A stretch of 64,000 nt of DNA from Parascedosporium putredinis (GCA_949357655.1 CASHTG010000021.1:1364001-1428000); one strand, 5' to 3'. Counted from the first letter of the stretch, positions 33,664 to 46,411 are shown. Notes: a model not told the origin generated them from the sequence alone. A program made the numbers and translations.

Positions 33664-36600
33664 GCATCTTCTTGCGATCGTCCCGACCTGCATTGTGCCG
33701 GCGTCGTAGCTTTCGTACCTCTGTTCTTCTCCCTCCTTCTCCTCACCGTTCACTATGGCTTTCGGCCGTTGCAAAAGTCACTGCCCCAGTGGCTTCGGAG
33801 GTTTGCCGTGGAACCAAATGTCTACGGTAGTGACGCCGTCGAGGTGACGAGACGAGCGGAAAGACGCCTGACGAGGTGGTCCCTTGCGCTTGTCGGGCTA
33901 TCGATAACTAGCATTCTCTTAGTCGTGGGAGATGCCTTGGTGAGACGAAGCGTTCATGCCTCGCTCCCAATCGTTTTCGTGCTTCCAAATGTATGCCCCC
34001 AATAATGACACCAATTTGTCGGAATCTCAAAGCAGCAGAGGCTGACCTTCTCTCTGCTTGTGCCTTTTAGATACTATCAATCTCCATTCTTCTCATTGAC
34101 CGCCCCCAATCCCTTCCCGCCTCCGTCCTCCTCATCCAGCTATCCCTTTTCGCCGTGGGAGCTGCCGTGCTCGCAACGGACACCCGCCTATATGGCACCC
34201 GGGACGGCCACGCATGGACGGCAGAGGTCGGCATCTCGCTCGTCAGCCTCCTCCTCCTGCTCAACATGCCCATGCGCGACGCCCGCAGACCTAAACAGGG
34301 CATCAGCGCAGCCTTCTCAGAACCCACCTCCGCCCTCCGCAGCCCCGAGGACTCCCTAACCCTCTGGCAGTGGATGTCCGTCTCCTGGGTCGCCCCGCTC
34401 CTCTCCCTCGGCGCCCAGCGACAACTCCACGAGCACGACGTCTGGTCCTTACCCTACGACTTTCAGCACGGCCGCCTGCACGTCGCATTCCGCGACCTCC
34501 GCGGCTCCGTCCTCTCGCGACTCCTCCAAGCCAACGGCCTCGACCTCATCGTCGTCAGCCTCCTCGGCCTCCTCGAGACCTTGGCCGTGCTCGCCGAGCC
34601 CGTGCTCCTCAAGCAGCTCCTCGCCGCGCTCGCCGGCGGGCCCGAGACCCAGCGCCTCGCCTTCCTCTACGCCGGCTTGTCGCTCGTCGTCAAGCTCCTC
34701 AACGCCCAGTCGAGCATCTTTAGCATGTGGTACGGTCGTCGCGCCTACGAACGGTGCAGGGGCGAGATGATCACCATGATTTACGAAAAGACCCTGCGCC
34801 GCAAGGCCTTTACCTTTCCGAGCAGCGTCGACGACCCCGCGCCGCCGGGCCCACCCTCTTCGGGAGCGACAACGCTCGCCGAAAACAGCGCCGACGAAGC
34901 TACAGATTCCGAACGCGAGGACGCCGAGAGCAGGCCAAGGTCTTGGACTGCGTGGCTGGCTTGCTGCCTGCGCAAGAGGAAACCCGCCCATGCCCCGCCA
35001 AACAAGCCTTCCGACGCCCAGCCCAGCGGCCCCGCGTCTACAGGTAAAATCCTTAACCTCATGCGCAACGACGTCTACGAAGTCGCCCAACGCTTCTGGG
35101 AATTCGCTTCCCTCTTCACCAAGCCCCTCACCTTTGCCCTTTCCATCATCCTCATCTGGCAAATCCTCGGTCCCGCCTCCCTCCTCGGCGTCGCCGTCCT
35201 ACTCGCCGGCCAGGGCATCAACGTCTTCGTCCTGCGCGCCTTCGTCGACGTCCAGCGGGTCCGCCGCGGCCTCACGGACACCAAACTCCAGGTCACCAGC
35301 CAGTTCGTCGAGGCCATCCGCCACCTCCGGTGGTACGCCTGGCAAAACGCGTGGATCTCCCGCATCTTCCAGAGCCGGCAGGCCGAGCTGTCCAAGATGG
35401 TCCTCGGCTGGCTCCTCATGCGGCTCTACAGCTTCGTCAACAACCTCACCAGCTACCTTTTCCCCCTCCTCGGCTTCATGGCCTACACCTTGGTGACCCA
35501 CAAGCGGCTCACCGTTGACGTCGCGTTCCCCGCCCTCACCTTGTTCAACACCCTGCAGGACAACATGCGCCAGCTGCCCGAACTCGTCACCGCGCTTCTC
35601 AACGCCAAGATCGCCATGGACCGCATCAACGATTTCATGGACGAGCCCGACAAGGACGACGTCGACGAGGTCGCTGCCGTCCGCGGTCCCCTCGGGGAGC
35701 TACACCTCGAGCTCCAGGACGCGACCTTTGCTGGCCCGGCACCGACCGGCCGATCCTCCGCAACGTCACGCTCGCCTGCGCACCAGGGCTACACCTAGTA
35801 TGCGGCAAAGTCGGAGCGGGCAAAACGGCCCTTTACAAGCCATCCTCGGCGAGCTCGACCAACTCGGCGGCGACAAACAAATCCCCAAGGAAACCATCGG
35901 CTACGGCGCCCAGACCCCGTGGCTCCAGCACATGAGCATCCGCGAAAACATCCTCTTCTGCGCCCCCTACGACGAGGCGCGGTACATGCACGTCCTCGAC
36001 GCCTGCTGCCTCCTCCCGGACCTCGCCACCTTCCGCGCCGGCGATCTCTCCTTCGTCGGCGAGAACGGCGTCGGCCTCTCGGGCGGCCAAAGGCCCGCGT
36101 CGCGCTCGCCCGCGCCCTGTACAGCCGGGCGCGCATCCTCCTCCTCGACGACCCCATCGCGGCCCTCGACCATCAGACCGCGGAGACGATCCTGCGCAAG
36201 CTCTTCGCCAAGCCATCCAGCCTCGTGAGCGGCCGGCTCGTCCTGTTCGTCACGCACCGCGTCGACCTCGTCCTGCGGTACGCCGACCAGGTGCTCGACG
36301 TGCGCGACGGCGGCCGCGTGCACGCCATCTCTAGGGAGGACCTGGACAACAGCGACGAGCTACTTCGCCTCGCCGCCCTCGCTGCCGCACACCATGACGA
36401 CGTGGAAGATGATGGTCCCGGTCTCGAGGAAAAGCGGCGGTGCCCGATAAATTTATCGACGAGGAATACCGTGCGAGCGGCGGGGTCATGGCCTCCGTCT
36501 ACTGGCGCTACGTCAAGGCCGGGAAGCTCCGCTGGTGGGGCCTGTTGATCTTCTTCTTCGCCGCCTTTCGCCTCGTTTCCATCCTCTACTTTTGGTTCCT

Positions 36601-38272
36601 AAAAGAATGGAGCGACAGATACGAGAAGCCAGAGGCAAGAATGATTACCATGACATACGACTCGGGCTCTTCCCAACTCCCCTCCAGCCGGACGTCCCTG
36701 GGCTTCCAGCTCCCCGGCGGAAGCTGGACAGACATTGGAAAGAACCTCCCCTCCCCAGACGTGACGGTGAAGCCCTGGCTACTCTACCTCTTCATCATCT
36801 CCATGGCGCAGGTCCTCACCCAGACCATGTCCGAGCTCGCCCTCCTCGTAATCACCTACGAGGCGGCGAAGCAGCTCTTCCAGGACGTCATGCGCAAAGT
36901 CAGCGGGGCCAATTTCCGCTTCTACGACGTCACCCCCGTCGGCCGCCTCATGAACCGCCTCACCTCCGACATGGGCATCGTCGACGGAGGCATCGCGAGC
37001 CAGCTGCAGAATTTCGCGTTCCTCATCATCAGCTGGGTCGCGGCCGTCCTCGTCATCGCCTCGGCCACCCCGCTCTTTCTTCTCGTCGTGGTCATAACCA
37101 CGGTCCTTTTCGTGGTCGCTTTCATGAGGTTCCTCCCGACCTCGCAGTCGCTCCGGCGTCTCGAGACAGTTTCCCTCTCGCCCTTGATGTCGAATTTCGG
37201 GACTCTGATCGAGGGCCTGGTGACCATCCGCGCCTTCCGTGCCGAGCCGCAGTTCCAGCAGCGCATCGTCACCACAACGGACGCCTTTCAGCAAATGGAC
37301 CACTTTTACTGGTCGCTCCAGGCATGGCTCCAGTTCCGCTTCAACGTCTTGTCGGCATTTTCCACGTTTGCTCTCACCGCAATAGCAGCTCTGTCCGGCC
37401 TCTCTGGCGGCCTAACGGCCTTTGTGCTCGCCTCCGCATCCGCTTTCGTCTCTAGCACGCGTGGTCTGTGTCACCAGTACGGCAACTTGCAGATGGAGTT
37501 TGTCAGCGTGGAGCGCGTCATCGAGCTACTAGACCTCGATCAGGAGGACCACGGCAAGAAGCTCGTCATGCCGCCGGCAGCGTGGCCGAGTTTCTCCGAC
37601 GACATCGTCTTTTCCAACGTCACGTTGCGCTACGCTCCGCATCTTGACCCGAGCCTAAACGACGTGTCGCTGCGTATCCCGGCCGGGTCCAGCGCCGCCG
37701 TAACCGGGCGCACTGGGTCGGGGAAGAGCACTTTTGCACTTAGCTTACTCGGTACGCTTCATCCCGACGCCGACACCTACGGATCCATCAAGATCGGCGG
37801 AATTGATCTCTCGACCGTCGATAAAGACGCGCTTCGGCGCCGGGTTACTTTTGTAGCACAGGACCCCGTCCTGTTTCCAGGAACGCTTCGTGATAACCTA
37901 GATCCCCTTGACGAACACACAGACGCAGAGTGCTCCGCCATCCTGGACAGCGTTCTCGGCCCAGTGGGTGATTTTACGATACATACCCGAGTGGACGGCG
38001 GCGGGAAGAATCTAAGCCAGGGTCAACGGCAGCTTGTTGGTCTCGGCCGAGCCGTTCTCCGTCGAAGCCCAGTGGTCATCCTCGACGAGGCGACCGCGTC
38101 CATCGACCATGAAATGGCCCGTTATATACAGCAAGTCTTGAGGAATGAGCTGAAGCAGAGCACGGTCATTACAATTGCACACCGCGTCGAAGCTGTGCAG
38201 GACGCAACCTACTCAATCGTGCTGGACAAGGGGAGGGTGGTGAGTAGCAGCCAGCTGTCGGCAGATGATTAA
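33664..38272 (+). CDS. ABCC-type (MRP) multidrug ABC transporter, about 1,490 aa visible
   Basis: The N-terminal start is unresolved; coding sequence is clear from about 33664 (SSCDRPDLHC, then a TM). Intron 33940-34070 separates it from a long exon. An N-terminal TMD0-like helix set precedes SLTLWQWMSVSWVAPLLSLG, then TMD1 with VQRVRRGLTDTKLQVTSQFV and an insert of about 70 polar residues at 34820-35040. NBD1 has Walker A GKVGAGKT, LSGGQ-KARVALARALY and Walker B ILLLDDPIAALD, with Asp in place of catalytic Glu as usual in ABCC. TMD2 is followed by NBD2: GRTGSGKS, LSQGQRQLVGLGRA and VVILDEATASID. Full ABCC exporters move organic anions, conjugates or drugs across the plasma or vacuolar membrane using ATP. 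Four one-base losses (near 35731, 35832-35834, 36089-36091, 36439-36440) break NBD1 and the linker; with them restored the total is a whole number of codons. Confidence 0.88.
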
Positions 38273-38682
38273 AAGAGCAGCTCCGAGTAGCGTAGAAAAC
38301 TTTGGGCCAAAATTACTTCTCCTCAAAAATAGAATATGCCTTTACGCTTTCCACACTAGATGTAGCCATCTTCCAAAGCTGCTGATTTCTTCCTTTCAAA
38401 GTCATCAAGGGAGGATACGTGCTGCATGCCCCGCCATTCGTAGCTCCACGAGCAACGGGAATTAGCGCGGGATGACGTCAGAGCGGCGCCCAGACTCTGC
38501 CTTCATGATTTTACAGTAAACCAAGCAAGCTCTCTCTAATGTCCCCTTCTCCTCATTCTCGTTTTTACTCGTAGGATATCTCCTAGGCCTCTGACCTTGT
38601 CCACCTCTCTCCTCGCTTCCTGTAAATCATCCGTGCCAACCGAATAACGAGTGTAATCTATTCCACTCCAACATCCGCACAA
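38273..38682. other. Short intergenic region
   Basis: 410 bp between the ABCC stop and the START-like start codon; no gene. CT-rich near 38535-38620. Confidence 0.55.
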
Positions 38683-39316
38683 ATGTCTTCATCCACCGCC
38701 ATCCCCACCTCCACTGAGGTCGTCGAGAGCGCCGTGATCCGGGCCCCCTCTCGAGTGTCTGGCACCTCATCAAGCTCCAGAACTTTGCCGACTTCTGGGG
38801 CGCGCTTAAGTCGTCGGAGTGGGTCAAGGGCACGACCCCGACACTGACGTCGTCAAGTGGACGTTTAACGACGGCACCGTTGTCGAGGTCAAGCAGGACG
38901 AGCACAGCGTGAGTGTTTATTTAATCTTTATTTCCTAGATCGTGGTCGCCGGCTCGGCATATGGAATAGAGGCTAAATCTTATTTTTTTCTTTTGCTTCA
39001 CCCAGAGTATCAAGCACTTTATCACCTACAGCGCAATCACGGCCCAACCCGAGTTGACGTACTCCAGCGTTGTCAGCACCGTTCGGTGCTACGCCGTGAC
39101 ATCGGGCGAACTGGAGGATAGCACGTTTGTCGAATGGACGGCTAAATTCTCGAGCGATGCTGATGCTGGTGAGTAACCCTGGACCCCTTATGAGAGCAGT
39201 GGTCGGCGCAGCAGCTAACACTTATCAAAGGCGTTATCCAAGACGCCAAGTTCAAGAGGCGTGATGCCTTGGCCGACCTCGCCAAGGCGGCTACAGGAAA
39301 GGGATCCAAGGCCTAA
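38683..39316 (+). CDS. Bet v1/START-like (SRPBCC) small protein, 158 aa
   Basis: Exons are 38683-38908, 39006-39168 and 39231-39316. After restoring one base in each of two C runs (38744-38748, 38836-38839) the product is 158 aa. It begins MSSSTAIPTSTEVVESAVIR, then VWHLIKLQNFADFWGALKSS, VKWTFNDGTVVEVKQDEHSS, ITYSAITAQPELTYSSVVST, DSTFVEWTAKFSSDADAGV and a final helix DAKFKRRDALADLAKAA. The order helix-beta-sheet-long C-terminal helix with the FVEW(T)xxF strand is the SRPBCC/polyketide-cyclase fold, a deep hydrophobic ligand pocket. There is no signal peptide, so it is cytosolic. The ligand cannot be predicted; similar fungal proteins are uncharacterised. Confidence 0.8.
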
Positions 39317-40530
39317 ATGGGGGCCTGCTGCGACACCTCTATCTATCGCATGGCAGTCACGCTTACGCATCGCATTGCAGCTGACTGATGGCGGCCGATA
39401 ATGATCTCTAGCTGATATAGGGCGGACAGTGTAGAGGGAAGTTGTGTCAGTCATGTGGATAGCGTCAATGGTGAGCCATAATTGAAAATTTCCTGGTGAA
39501 ACTTGTCATCTGGGATGCGTTGCCTAAACTCCACAATTCTCCGAGAAGATAGTGTTGTCAAGATTAACATCCCCTCGGATCCTGGGTTTGCCACTGCCGG
39601 CAAACCCCTCGAGCGAGATCCGACGCCTGGGACGAAAGGGATTAGGTGCCCTTGCCTTGATACCAGGAAGCCTTGAGTCAGCTGTACAAAGGCTTGCTGC
39701 TCCAATGTCATTGAGGTGTGTGGTTCGCTATCGGCAATATGGACAACGGCCCGCTGCCCAAAGACAAGCTTTGGGGACTGCATCCGAGCATGGTAGGTCT
39801 GTCATATGCACCGAATACAGCCGGCTATATGAAGGGTATCTTTGCCACGTTGTTGACTACGTGCCGGGCGTGACCACAGGAGGAAGGTTGTTGATTTGCT
39901 ACTTGATAATGGTGGTCATATATAATTAGAACGCGACGCTTCGGTTGCGCTCTTGGTGCACACTGTCAGCTCTTGCTAATCTGCAGATGTACCGTCCCCT
40001 AAGAGAGGACCTGAGAGATTTTCTGCCTTTAGAGGGCTGGTCAAGCGTCCATCGTCAGGCTACCTACACGGATGCTAGCATAGTAGAGGATCCTCAACGC
40101 TTGCTACCGGTGCCCAGTACCGTTTGATAGCTCCTCTCTTTCTTTGGGGCGACGAGATCATGACACATGCGCTGACCGAAAAGAAAACACCAGCTTTCTG
40201 GCCGTAGAAGATGTGCAGGGCCACGGTGCTGTATAGATCCATGCCCGGCTGTGCGGTCTCCATGGCAGCGCTTGTTATAGGGAGCATGGAAGAGAACGTT
40301 TGCTTTTGTTTATAGGATCTATTCGACCCATGGATGTTATCCTTCCATTAGCTAAACCATTCAAGCTTATCGTCAACTCGAAGAAATTGAAATAGATATA
40401 TACAACAACGCAGTGATCACTCCGAGTCACCTCGAACCTTGAGGAGAGCACTACATCGACACATGAGCCATCTACATTCCACCAAAAGAAAAAGGAAAAG
40501 CCCCCGATCAACTTCCAGTCCACTACCCCA
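39317..40530. other. 1.2-kb intergenic region
   Basis: No gene is supported; open frames here lack motifs and are short. It contains 3' flanks of the START-like gene (+) and the small secreted gene (-), which converge. Confidence 0.45.
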
Positions 40531-40891
40531 CTACCCGGTGCAGAGGTTGCTCTGCTGTGCCCAGCTGCACATCTGCGTTCCTATACAGCTGCAGCACTTG
40601 CAAGCCTACATTTTCGGTTTTCTCACGGTTAACAAGATTGCGAGGAGAGGGATTCGTGACGTTCAATCGCCAAACAGAGAGGCTTACCTTGCGAGCTCGG
40701 TCGGCGTTGTCCGTTCCTTCGATGCACGAAAGAGTTTGAGCGTTCCTGAAGCGGAACATGTTGTAACAGGCCGTCGGGTTGATTACGTCGGCACAGTCAA
40801 CATCCTTGACGAGCTCTTGAGTGCATACTTGCTCGGTCTGAGCAGCTACCGTGGCGAGCAGAATGCTCAAGACGCCGAGGGAGAACTTCAT
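40531..40891 (-). CDS. Small secreted cysteine-rich protein, 92 aa (two exons)
   Basis: Exon 1 (40688-40891) encodes a signal peptide, MKFSLGVLSILLATVAAQ, then a mature region with four Cys. The frame stays open past the true splice site, so an unspliced reading gives a 122-aa protein with a meaningless tail. Splicing 40606-40687 (donor GTAAGC, acceptor TGTAG) joins exon 2 in phase and adds a 24-residue tail opening ACKCCSCIGTQMC. The result is 92 aa with ten cysteines, eight or more in the last 50 residues. The cysteine gain on splicing is strong evidence for the model. A TTTTAAAAGA motif on the minus strand near 41011-41020 may be its TATA element. The family is not recognised; it is presumably apoplastic or surface-acting. 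Confidence 0.75.
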
Positions 40892-42278
40892 GGTGCGTTG
40901 TTTTTTTCTCTCTTTCTTTTGGCTCGATGTACGAAAGCAATGTGTTGATGGTGATGGATCAAAGCGAACGAGGAAACCGGCGCTTGGGCTGAGGATGGAG
41001 GCCCTAGATATCTTTTAAAACCCGGGGCGAATCCGGTAGCTAGGGGGCGCCTTGGTCCTATATCATTGATATACACACCTCGACTAGCAGCAAGTTGAGA
41101 CCTTGGGGACGAGACATTAGGCGGGAAGCCATGCGCTCAATCGGATGCGTGGATATATACCCTGCGAAATTGATTTGCCATATTAACACTACGTGGGCTT
41201 GCCTTTCCCCAGACGACGTCTATACCAGTCCAACTTTGATGGGGCCGAGACGTCGCGGAGCTGGGCGAATCACAGCAACGGGATATAGCCATCATGCAAG
41301 CTTAAATTGAACCCATGGAAACGAAACCTGTCAAACTTTTTTACTCTCCGAGCCGGTTCTCCGCTTGATATTAAAGAAAAGCGGGGTCTTGCCTTTCAAC
41401 CATCATGATGAGAAAATCACTGGCCTTGGGACCATCGACATCCATCGTCCCTTGTCCTTTCTGAGTCCGTCTTGGCCATGATAACTCGCCCTGTTATGCG
41501 TATTCTTGAGGGGTGCGTGCTCTTTCATCTCGGAGCGCGATCACGCAAATTGTCCTGTGATACAAGTAGCCAAAGGAGTCCCACGCGACATTATTGACTC
41601 ACTATAACCTCGTCTACTCACCTCCTCTGTATATCAGATTCTCATGTTTAGCGCTTTCTTTTTGCCATCAAGACTCTAGCGATCGACATCAACACTCGGC
41701 CGGTTGCTCCTGGCGAATTGAACCGCCCCGCGGGCACGCGGCCGCAAAACCCAGGTTGGCGATGTCTGCAAGCGCGGACCACGCTGCAAGGTGTGTAACG
41801 AGTTTATGATGTCGAGGAGGACGCGTCACGACCAATGGCCAGCAGATGTGGATGGTGAAACCTAGAGTGATTTACATCGGCTATCATTAATATATCCCTG
41901 ATGGTTGTGCAGAAGTGCCGGCTCGATGACAGGTGATATTATCCGCAATCAAAAAATTTGGGGAAAATTGCCAACGCTAGAGCCAGTGGAAATATAGTAC
42001 CTATACTAACTGACGTCTATTGATCCATTGGATCCATCTCTCCCGGAGGATGGTCTGCGGTCGCGCTGCCCGCGCTGAATCTCGCAATTCCGGACCCCGC
42101 CGTACGTGCCAGAAGAGAACATGGAAATGGGTGTTGTTCCCAAGAGGTCAAAACCGTGGGATTTCCTCTTCGCCGCCCGCATCTGACTTTCCCCTTCAAG
42201 GATTCTCCCCAACCTGTGAACTACCTTCCAGCCTCTCCTTTGCCTTAGTTCTTTTCTTTCCACGGAAATCAAGCTACC
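40892..42278. other. Divergent promoter region
   Basis: 1.4 kb between the divergently transcribed small secreted gene (-) and the DUF1996 gene (+). No gene is seen. The last 150 bp before 42279 are CT-rich, as is common in fungal promoters. Confidence 0.5.
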
Positions 42279-43569
42279 ATGAAGCTGAACACGCTCATTC
42301 CCGCTTTGGGCCTTGCCATGCCCACCCAGGCGCTGCTCCGATTCGGATGCTCCCAGCTTAGCGTGCAGAGGGTTGACCCTCTCGTCAACCCCGGCCAGGC
42401 TCCCTCGCCCCATCTTCACCAGATCATCGGAGGTGTAAGTAGTTTCGAGTTTTTACCCGTTCTATGTTCCCTAGTGAGGGGGAAAAATGGCATTTGGAAC
42501 CAGTTACGCTAACTCTCGGACCCAGAACTCGTTCAACATCTCCATGGACGCCGAGTCCCACGATCTTGCCGCCCTCTCCACCTGCACCACCTGCCAGTTC
42601 ACCGAGGACTTGTCCAACTACTGGACCGCCGTCCTCTTCTTCCGCAGCAAGAACGGCACCTTCAAGAGGGTTCCCCAGATTGCCCAGTCCGGCATGGAAG
42701 GAACTCAAGGAGGCATGGTACGTGACGTGTTTTCTTTTCCCCTTTTGCTCGCGGCTGCCCTTCCTTATCGTCGCTCGTTTTACTAACAAGCGTGCGCCCC
42801 CTCCCAGGTTGTCTACTACATGTCCGACGCGCTCTTCGACACCGCCCAGCGAACCGACGTGACCGCCTTCAAGCCCGGCTTCCGCATGCTCGTCGGCGAC
42901 GCCAACATCCGCGACCGCGATGCCGCCGCCAACTACAGGCAGCTCACCTACACCTGCATGGAGAACCAGGGCAGCCGCACCCCGAGACCGTCCACTTCCC
43001 CGCCACCCCTGCAAGCTCGGCATCATGGCCAACCACCGCTTCCCCACCTGCTGGGACGGCGTGAACCTCGACTCCGCCAACCACCAAGACCACGTCGCCT
43101 ACCCCGAGGTCGGCACCTTCGAGTCCGGCGGCAAGTGCCCCGACACCCACCCCGTCCGCATCCCCCAGCTCATGCTCGAGACCGTCTGGGAGACCAGCTC
43201 CTTCAACAACCCCGCCGACTGGCCCGAGGACGGGAGCCAGCCCTTCGTCTGGTCGTCCGGCGACCCCACCGGCTACTCCAACCACGCCGATTACATGTTT
43301 GGCTGGAAGGACGACTCGCTCCAGCGCGCCATGGATGCTCACAGCTACGTCTCCGCGCCTGGCCTCAAGACCCAGAGCATCGCCGAGCAGAACAAGTGCA
43401 AGGTTGAGAGCATGGTGAACGAGGATATCGATGGCTGTAAGTGATACCGAGTCTTTCCCAGGTTCTGCAACGCAACGTAATTATGATACTTGTCGCATGG
43501 TGTACTAATCCGTTTTTTTCTTCGTCTCTAGGGTTGACCGAGCTTCCCGGTGGCATGCCTGTCTTGTAA
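42279..43569 (+). CDS. DUF1996 secreted protein, about 338 aa
   Basis: Exons are 42279-42434, 42526-42717, 42808-43436 and 43532-43569. MKLNTLIPALGLAMPTQALL is a signal peptide. The body matches the DUF1996 family: FGCSQLSVQRVDPLVNPGQA, SPHLHQIIGGNSFNISM, STCTTCQFTEDLSNYWTAVL, YRQLTYTCMENQG, LGIMANHRFPTCWDGVNLDS, DHVAYPEVGTFESGGKCP, THPVRIPQLMLETVWETSSF and SNHADYMFGWKDDSLQRAMD. Conserved His, Cys, Trp and Asp residues suggest a catalytic or carbohydrate-related extracellular function, but DUF1996 biochemistry is unknown; some members are fused to WSC domains, and none is seen here. Two C runs (42980-42983, 43006-43009) each lack one base; restoring both gives 339 whole codons and the conserved PCKLGIMANHRFP segment. 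Confidence 0.88.
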
Positions 43570-43950
43570 ACGCTTCTCTACTTGCGTAATGAACTATATG
43601 TGGTCAGTGTGAGATATTCAGGGGTTGGGAGATGGTTAGGAGATGTGTGCGCAGAGCTAGTCTCTTCTTCCAGAACATAGTATAACAATGAGTACATCCA
43701 CGCGATAGGCTCTTGATTAAATAGAAAAACAATGAGAATAGTGTGCCTCTATAGCTCTAATACAGCACAGATTCTATACAAGCGTTTTTTGCAAGGGGAA
43801 ACGAGAAAATGGTCCACACGTCTCTCTGGCTTGGTACCTGATTCGTAACATCGAATGCTTCATCGTATTACCTTTGAAACTGATGGAATAAGTCTCTTGG
43901 TTTGGCGTGAATACCCAGGTCAGCCAAGGTAGGTCAGCCAAGTCTCCCTC
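43570..43950. other. Convergent 3' intergenic region
   Basis: AT-rich 380-bp spacer between DUF1996 (+) and D-LDH (-); no gene. Confidence 0.55.
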
Positions 43951-45999
43951 TTACTCGTCAAACACCTTGCCAGGGTTCATCAGCCAGCTAGACAAATATT
44001 TCGATTAGCGCTGTTCCTCTAATATTCTCAGGGATGTCCGTAGGTAGGTAGGCTCACAAGGGGTCAACGCTCTTCTTGAACGTTTTCATCAGTCCAATCG
44101 TGTCCGGGCCAAGCTCTTCGAGAAGGCAGTGCTGCTGTCTGTTAGTTGCCGTTCCTGTAATATCTTTCACCCATCACGGTGTTCTCTGGGTGATTTCTTA
44201 CCTTTTTCCCGATACCGATACCGTGCTCCCCTATCGCCATGTCGTTAGCAAGAGAACGGTGGCGGACCACTACTAGTCTAAAGTACTCACCGAGACAGTT
44301 CCCTCCCTCTTGATAGCCTTGTGCATCATGCTATCAATGAATTCCTTGACGGAAGCAGCTTCCTCTGGTTTATTCGGGTTATACATGATCATCTGGTGGA
44401 AATTGCCATCCCCGACGTGTCCCAACACGCTAGAAAACAGCCCCAACTTGGCCGCGTCATTTTTGCACTCATCTAAGGCACCCCGCGTGTCAGTCTCACA
44501 GCGTCACTTCGCCTCGCGCGCTCGGAAGTGGAAAGAAACAGGACGCACCGATAAGGTCTGCCATGTGCGAGATGGGCACCGCGACGTCCGTCGACCACAC
44601 TTCGGTGCCCTCCGGTCGCACCGCGAGACAGGCCCAAAGAGCCTGCTTCCGCGCAGACCATAGCGAATCCATCTTGTCAGGTTCCGTGGCAGACTCAAAG
44701 GACTGGCAGCCAGATAGATTGGCGACCTCCTTGGCGGAGGAAATGCTATCTTGTATCACCTGCTCCGTACCAGAAAACCTAGGCCAGGTCAATAATCGAG
44801 AACTTGTGTTCAAGCATATCCAATACATCAGCAACTTACTTGAGGAATAAAGTCGCCGCTTCTTCCCACTTTCTTCCTCCCGCCCCGCCGCTTGTGTTGA
44901 TGACCTTCATCTGTAAGTCGTCCATCAATTCCAACGCAGCTAGATTTATCCCTTTTCGAATCATCCTCGACGCCGACAGTGCCGCGTCCTTTACCGTGGG
45001 AAAAGTGGCAATGGCAACGCTCTGTTGGGGGAATAATGGCCAACTTTAACGTGGCCTCGGTTATGATTCCCAAAGTCCCTTCGGAGCCAGTGAATAGGGC
45101 CGTCAGGTTATACCCAGCAGAGGTTTTCCGAGGTCTGTGTCTCGTCTTGATGACGGAGCCATCTGCCAGAACCACCGTCAAGCTAATGACGTAGTCCTTC
45201 ATGGTCCCGTAGCGCATCGCGTTGGTACCGCTGCAATTTGTTGCGATCATACCCCCAACCAAAGCAGTAGGGCTAGGATCTAACGGAAGAAAGAGCCCGC
45301 TGCCCTTGATCTCTTCGTTGAGATTGGTCCAGTTGACACCTGCCTGGACAACCACGTCCAAATCTTCCGGGTGAAACGCGACGACATTGTTCATCAAGGA
45401 GAGGTCGATGCAGAGCCCCGAATGAGGAGATGAGAAGTTTCCCTCGACGCTCGAACCTGCTCCAAAGGGAACCATGGGAATCTTATACTTGCTGCAGATT
45501 CGAGCGACCGCGGAGACCTGCTCGGTGCTTAATGGCCTGACGACTGCCCGAGGCCTGCTCTTGGTATTGGAGGTTGACCACTCGGAGAATCCATGCTCCT
45601 CTATATCGTCGGCGTCGGTACTGACGGCGTCATTGCCCAGTTCGCGCCGAATCTCCTCTAGCCCCTAGATTCCGATGGTTAATGACATCCTTTGGCTGCG
45701 AAAATGGCCTCCGGTTCCAGCAGTTTTTGCCAATGCACGTACCTTGAGCGTATCCTCCTGGCTCGCATACACCCGACGCAGTGGCCCCGACGAGCTCGAA
45801 GCCACGGTCGGAAGGGAGCTTTGTCGATGGTCGTGGAGCCGCCGCTCGCCGCGGCATAGGCACCTACCGCGCCAACCAGCGCACCGGTGGCTGCGTAGAG
45901 GAATTTCGCATTGCGACCGCTCGCCCCGTTCGAGGCGACGCGAGCCCCATACGACGCCCTCGACGTGGCCCGAAACAGAGATCGAAATTGGGCGCGCAT
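43951..45999 (-). CDS. Mitochondrial D-lactate dehydrogenase (cytochrome), FAD-linked
   Basis: The chosen start MRAQFRSLFRATSRASYGAR is a basic, Ser/Arg-rich mitochondrial presequence. It is followed by a Gly/Ala membrane segment (YAATGALVGAVGAYAAA), the arrangement of inner-membrane or intermembrane-space D-LDH (yeast Dld1 type). The FAD-binding PCMH domain shows PRAVVRPLSTEQVSAVARIC, IPMVPFGAGSSVEGNF, DVVVQAGVNWTNLNEE, PTALVGGMIATNCSGTNAMR and LFTGSEGTLGIITEATLKLA. The C-terminal domain has GHVGDGNFHQMIMYNP and GEHGIGIGKK, and ends LMNPGKVFDE. It oxidises D-lactate to pyruvate and passes electrons to cytochrome c. At least six exons; the GEHGIG motif sits on a microexon (44202-44230). Frame losses at 45027-45031 (two bases), 45810-45811 and probably 44228-44231. 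Confidence 0.9.
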
Positions 46000-46411
46000 C
46001 TCAAAGTGTATGTTGGCTGTGTTTGGAAAGCTCAAGTGCTGCTCGAACCATTGCACAGCCGAGGATAAACGGGTTTACGGTGACGGCAGCGGCTTAAGGA
46101 AGTAATCACGGCAATCGGTCGGATTTTGGTGGCAGCCCCACAAACCGATGGGGACGTGCCTTTTGGGGCCCCAGCCATGTTTTGTCGGCGAAGCCCACAA
46201 TTATAATCAAAGGATCACGAAGAGCTAACCAGAAATGAATGAGGTGATCCATTGGAACCTTTTCTCCGCACCGACTATCCTACCCCTGATTATCAACCTC
46301 ATTGGTTAAATAGGCCCTTCTCCCTCTCGCGGCCCAGATCTTCATCTTCCATAACAATAATCACAAATCCAGTGGCTTTGGGAGGGGCCAACTCAAATTG
46401 ATTTTCGACAG
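46000..46411. other. Intergenic, D-LDH promoter
   Basis: 410 bp upstream of D-LDH and downstream of NAT, both on the minus strand; no gene seen. Confidence 0.55.

Noticed and set aside
34449..35162. 237-codon frame antisense to the ABC transporter
   Set aside because: Acidic/glycine-rich shadow of a conserved membrane protein.
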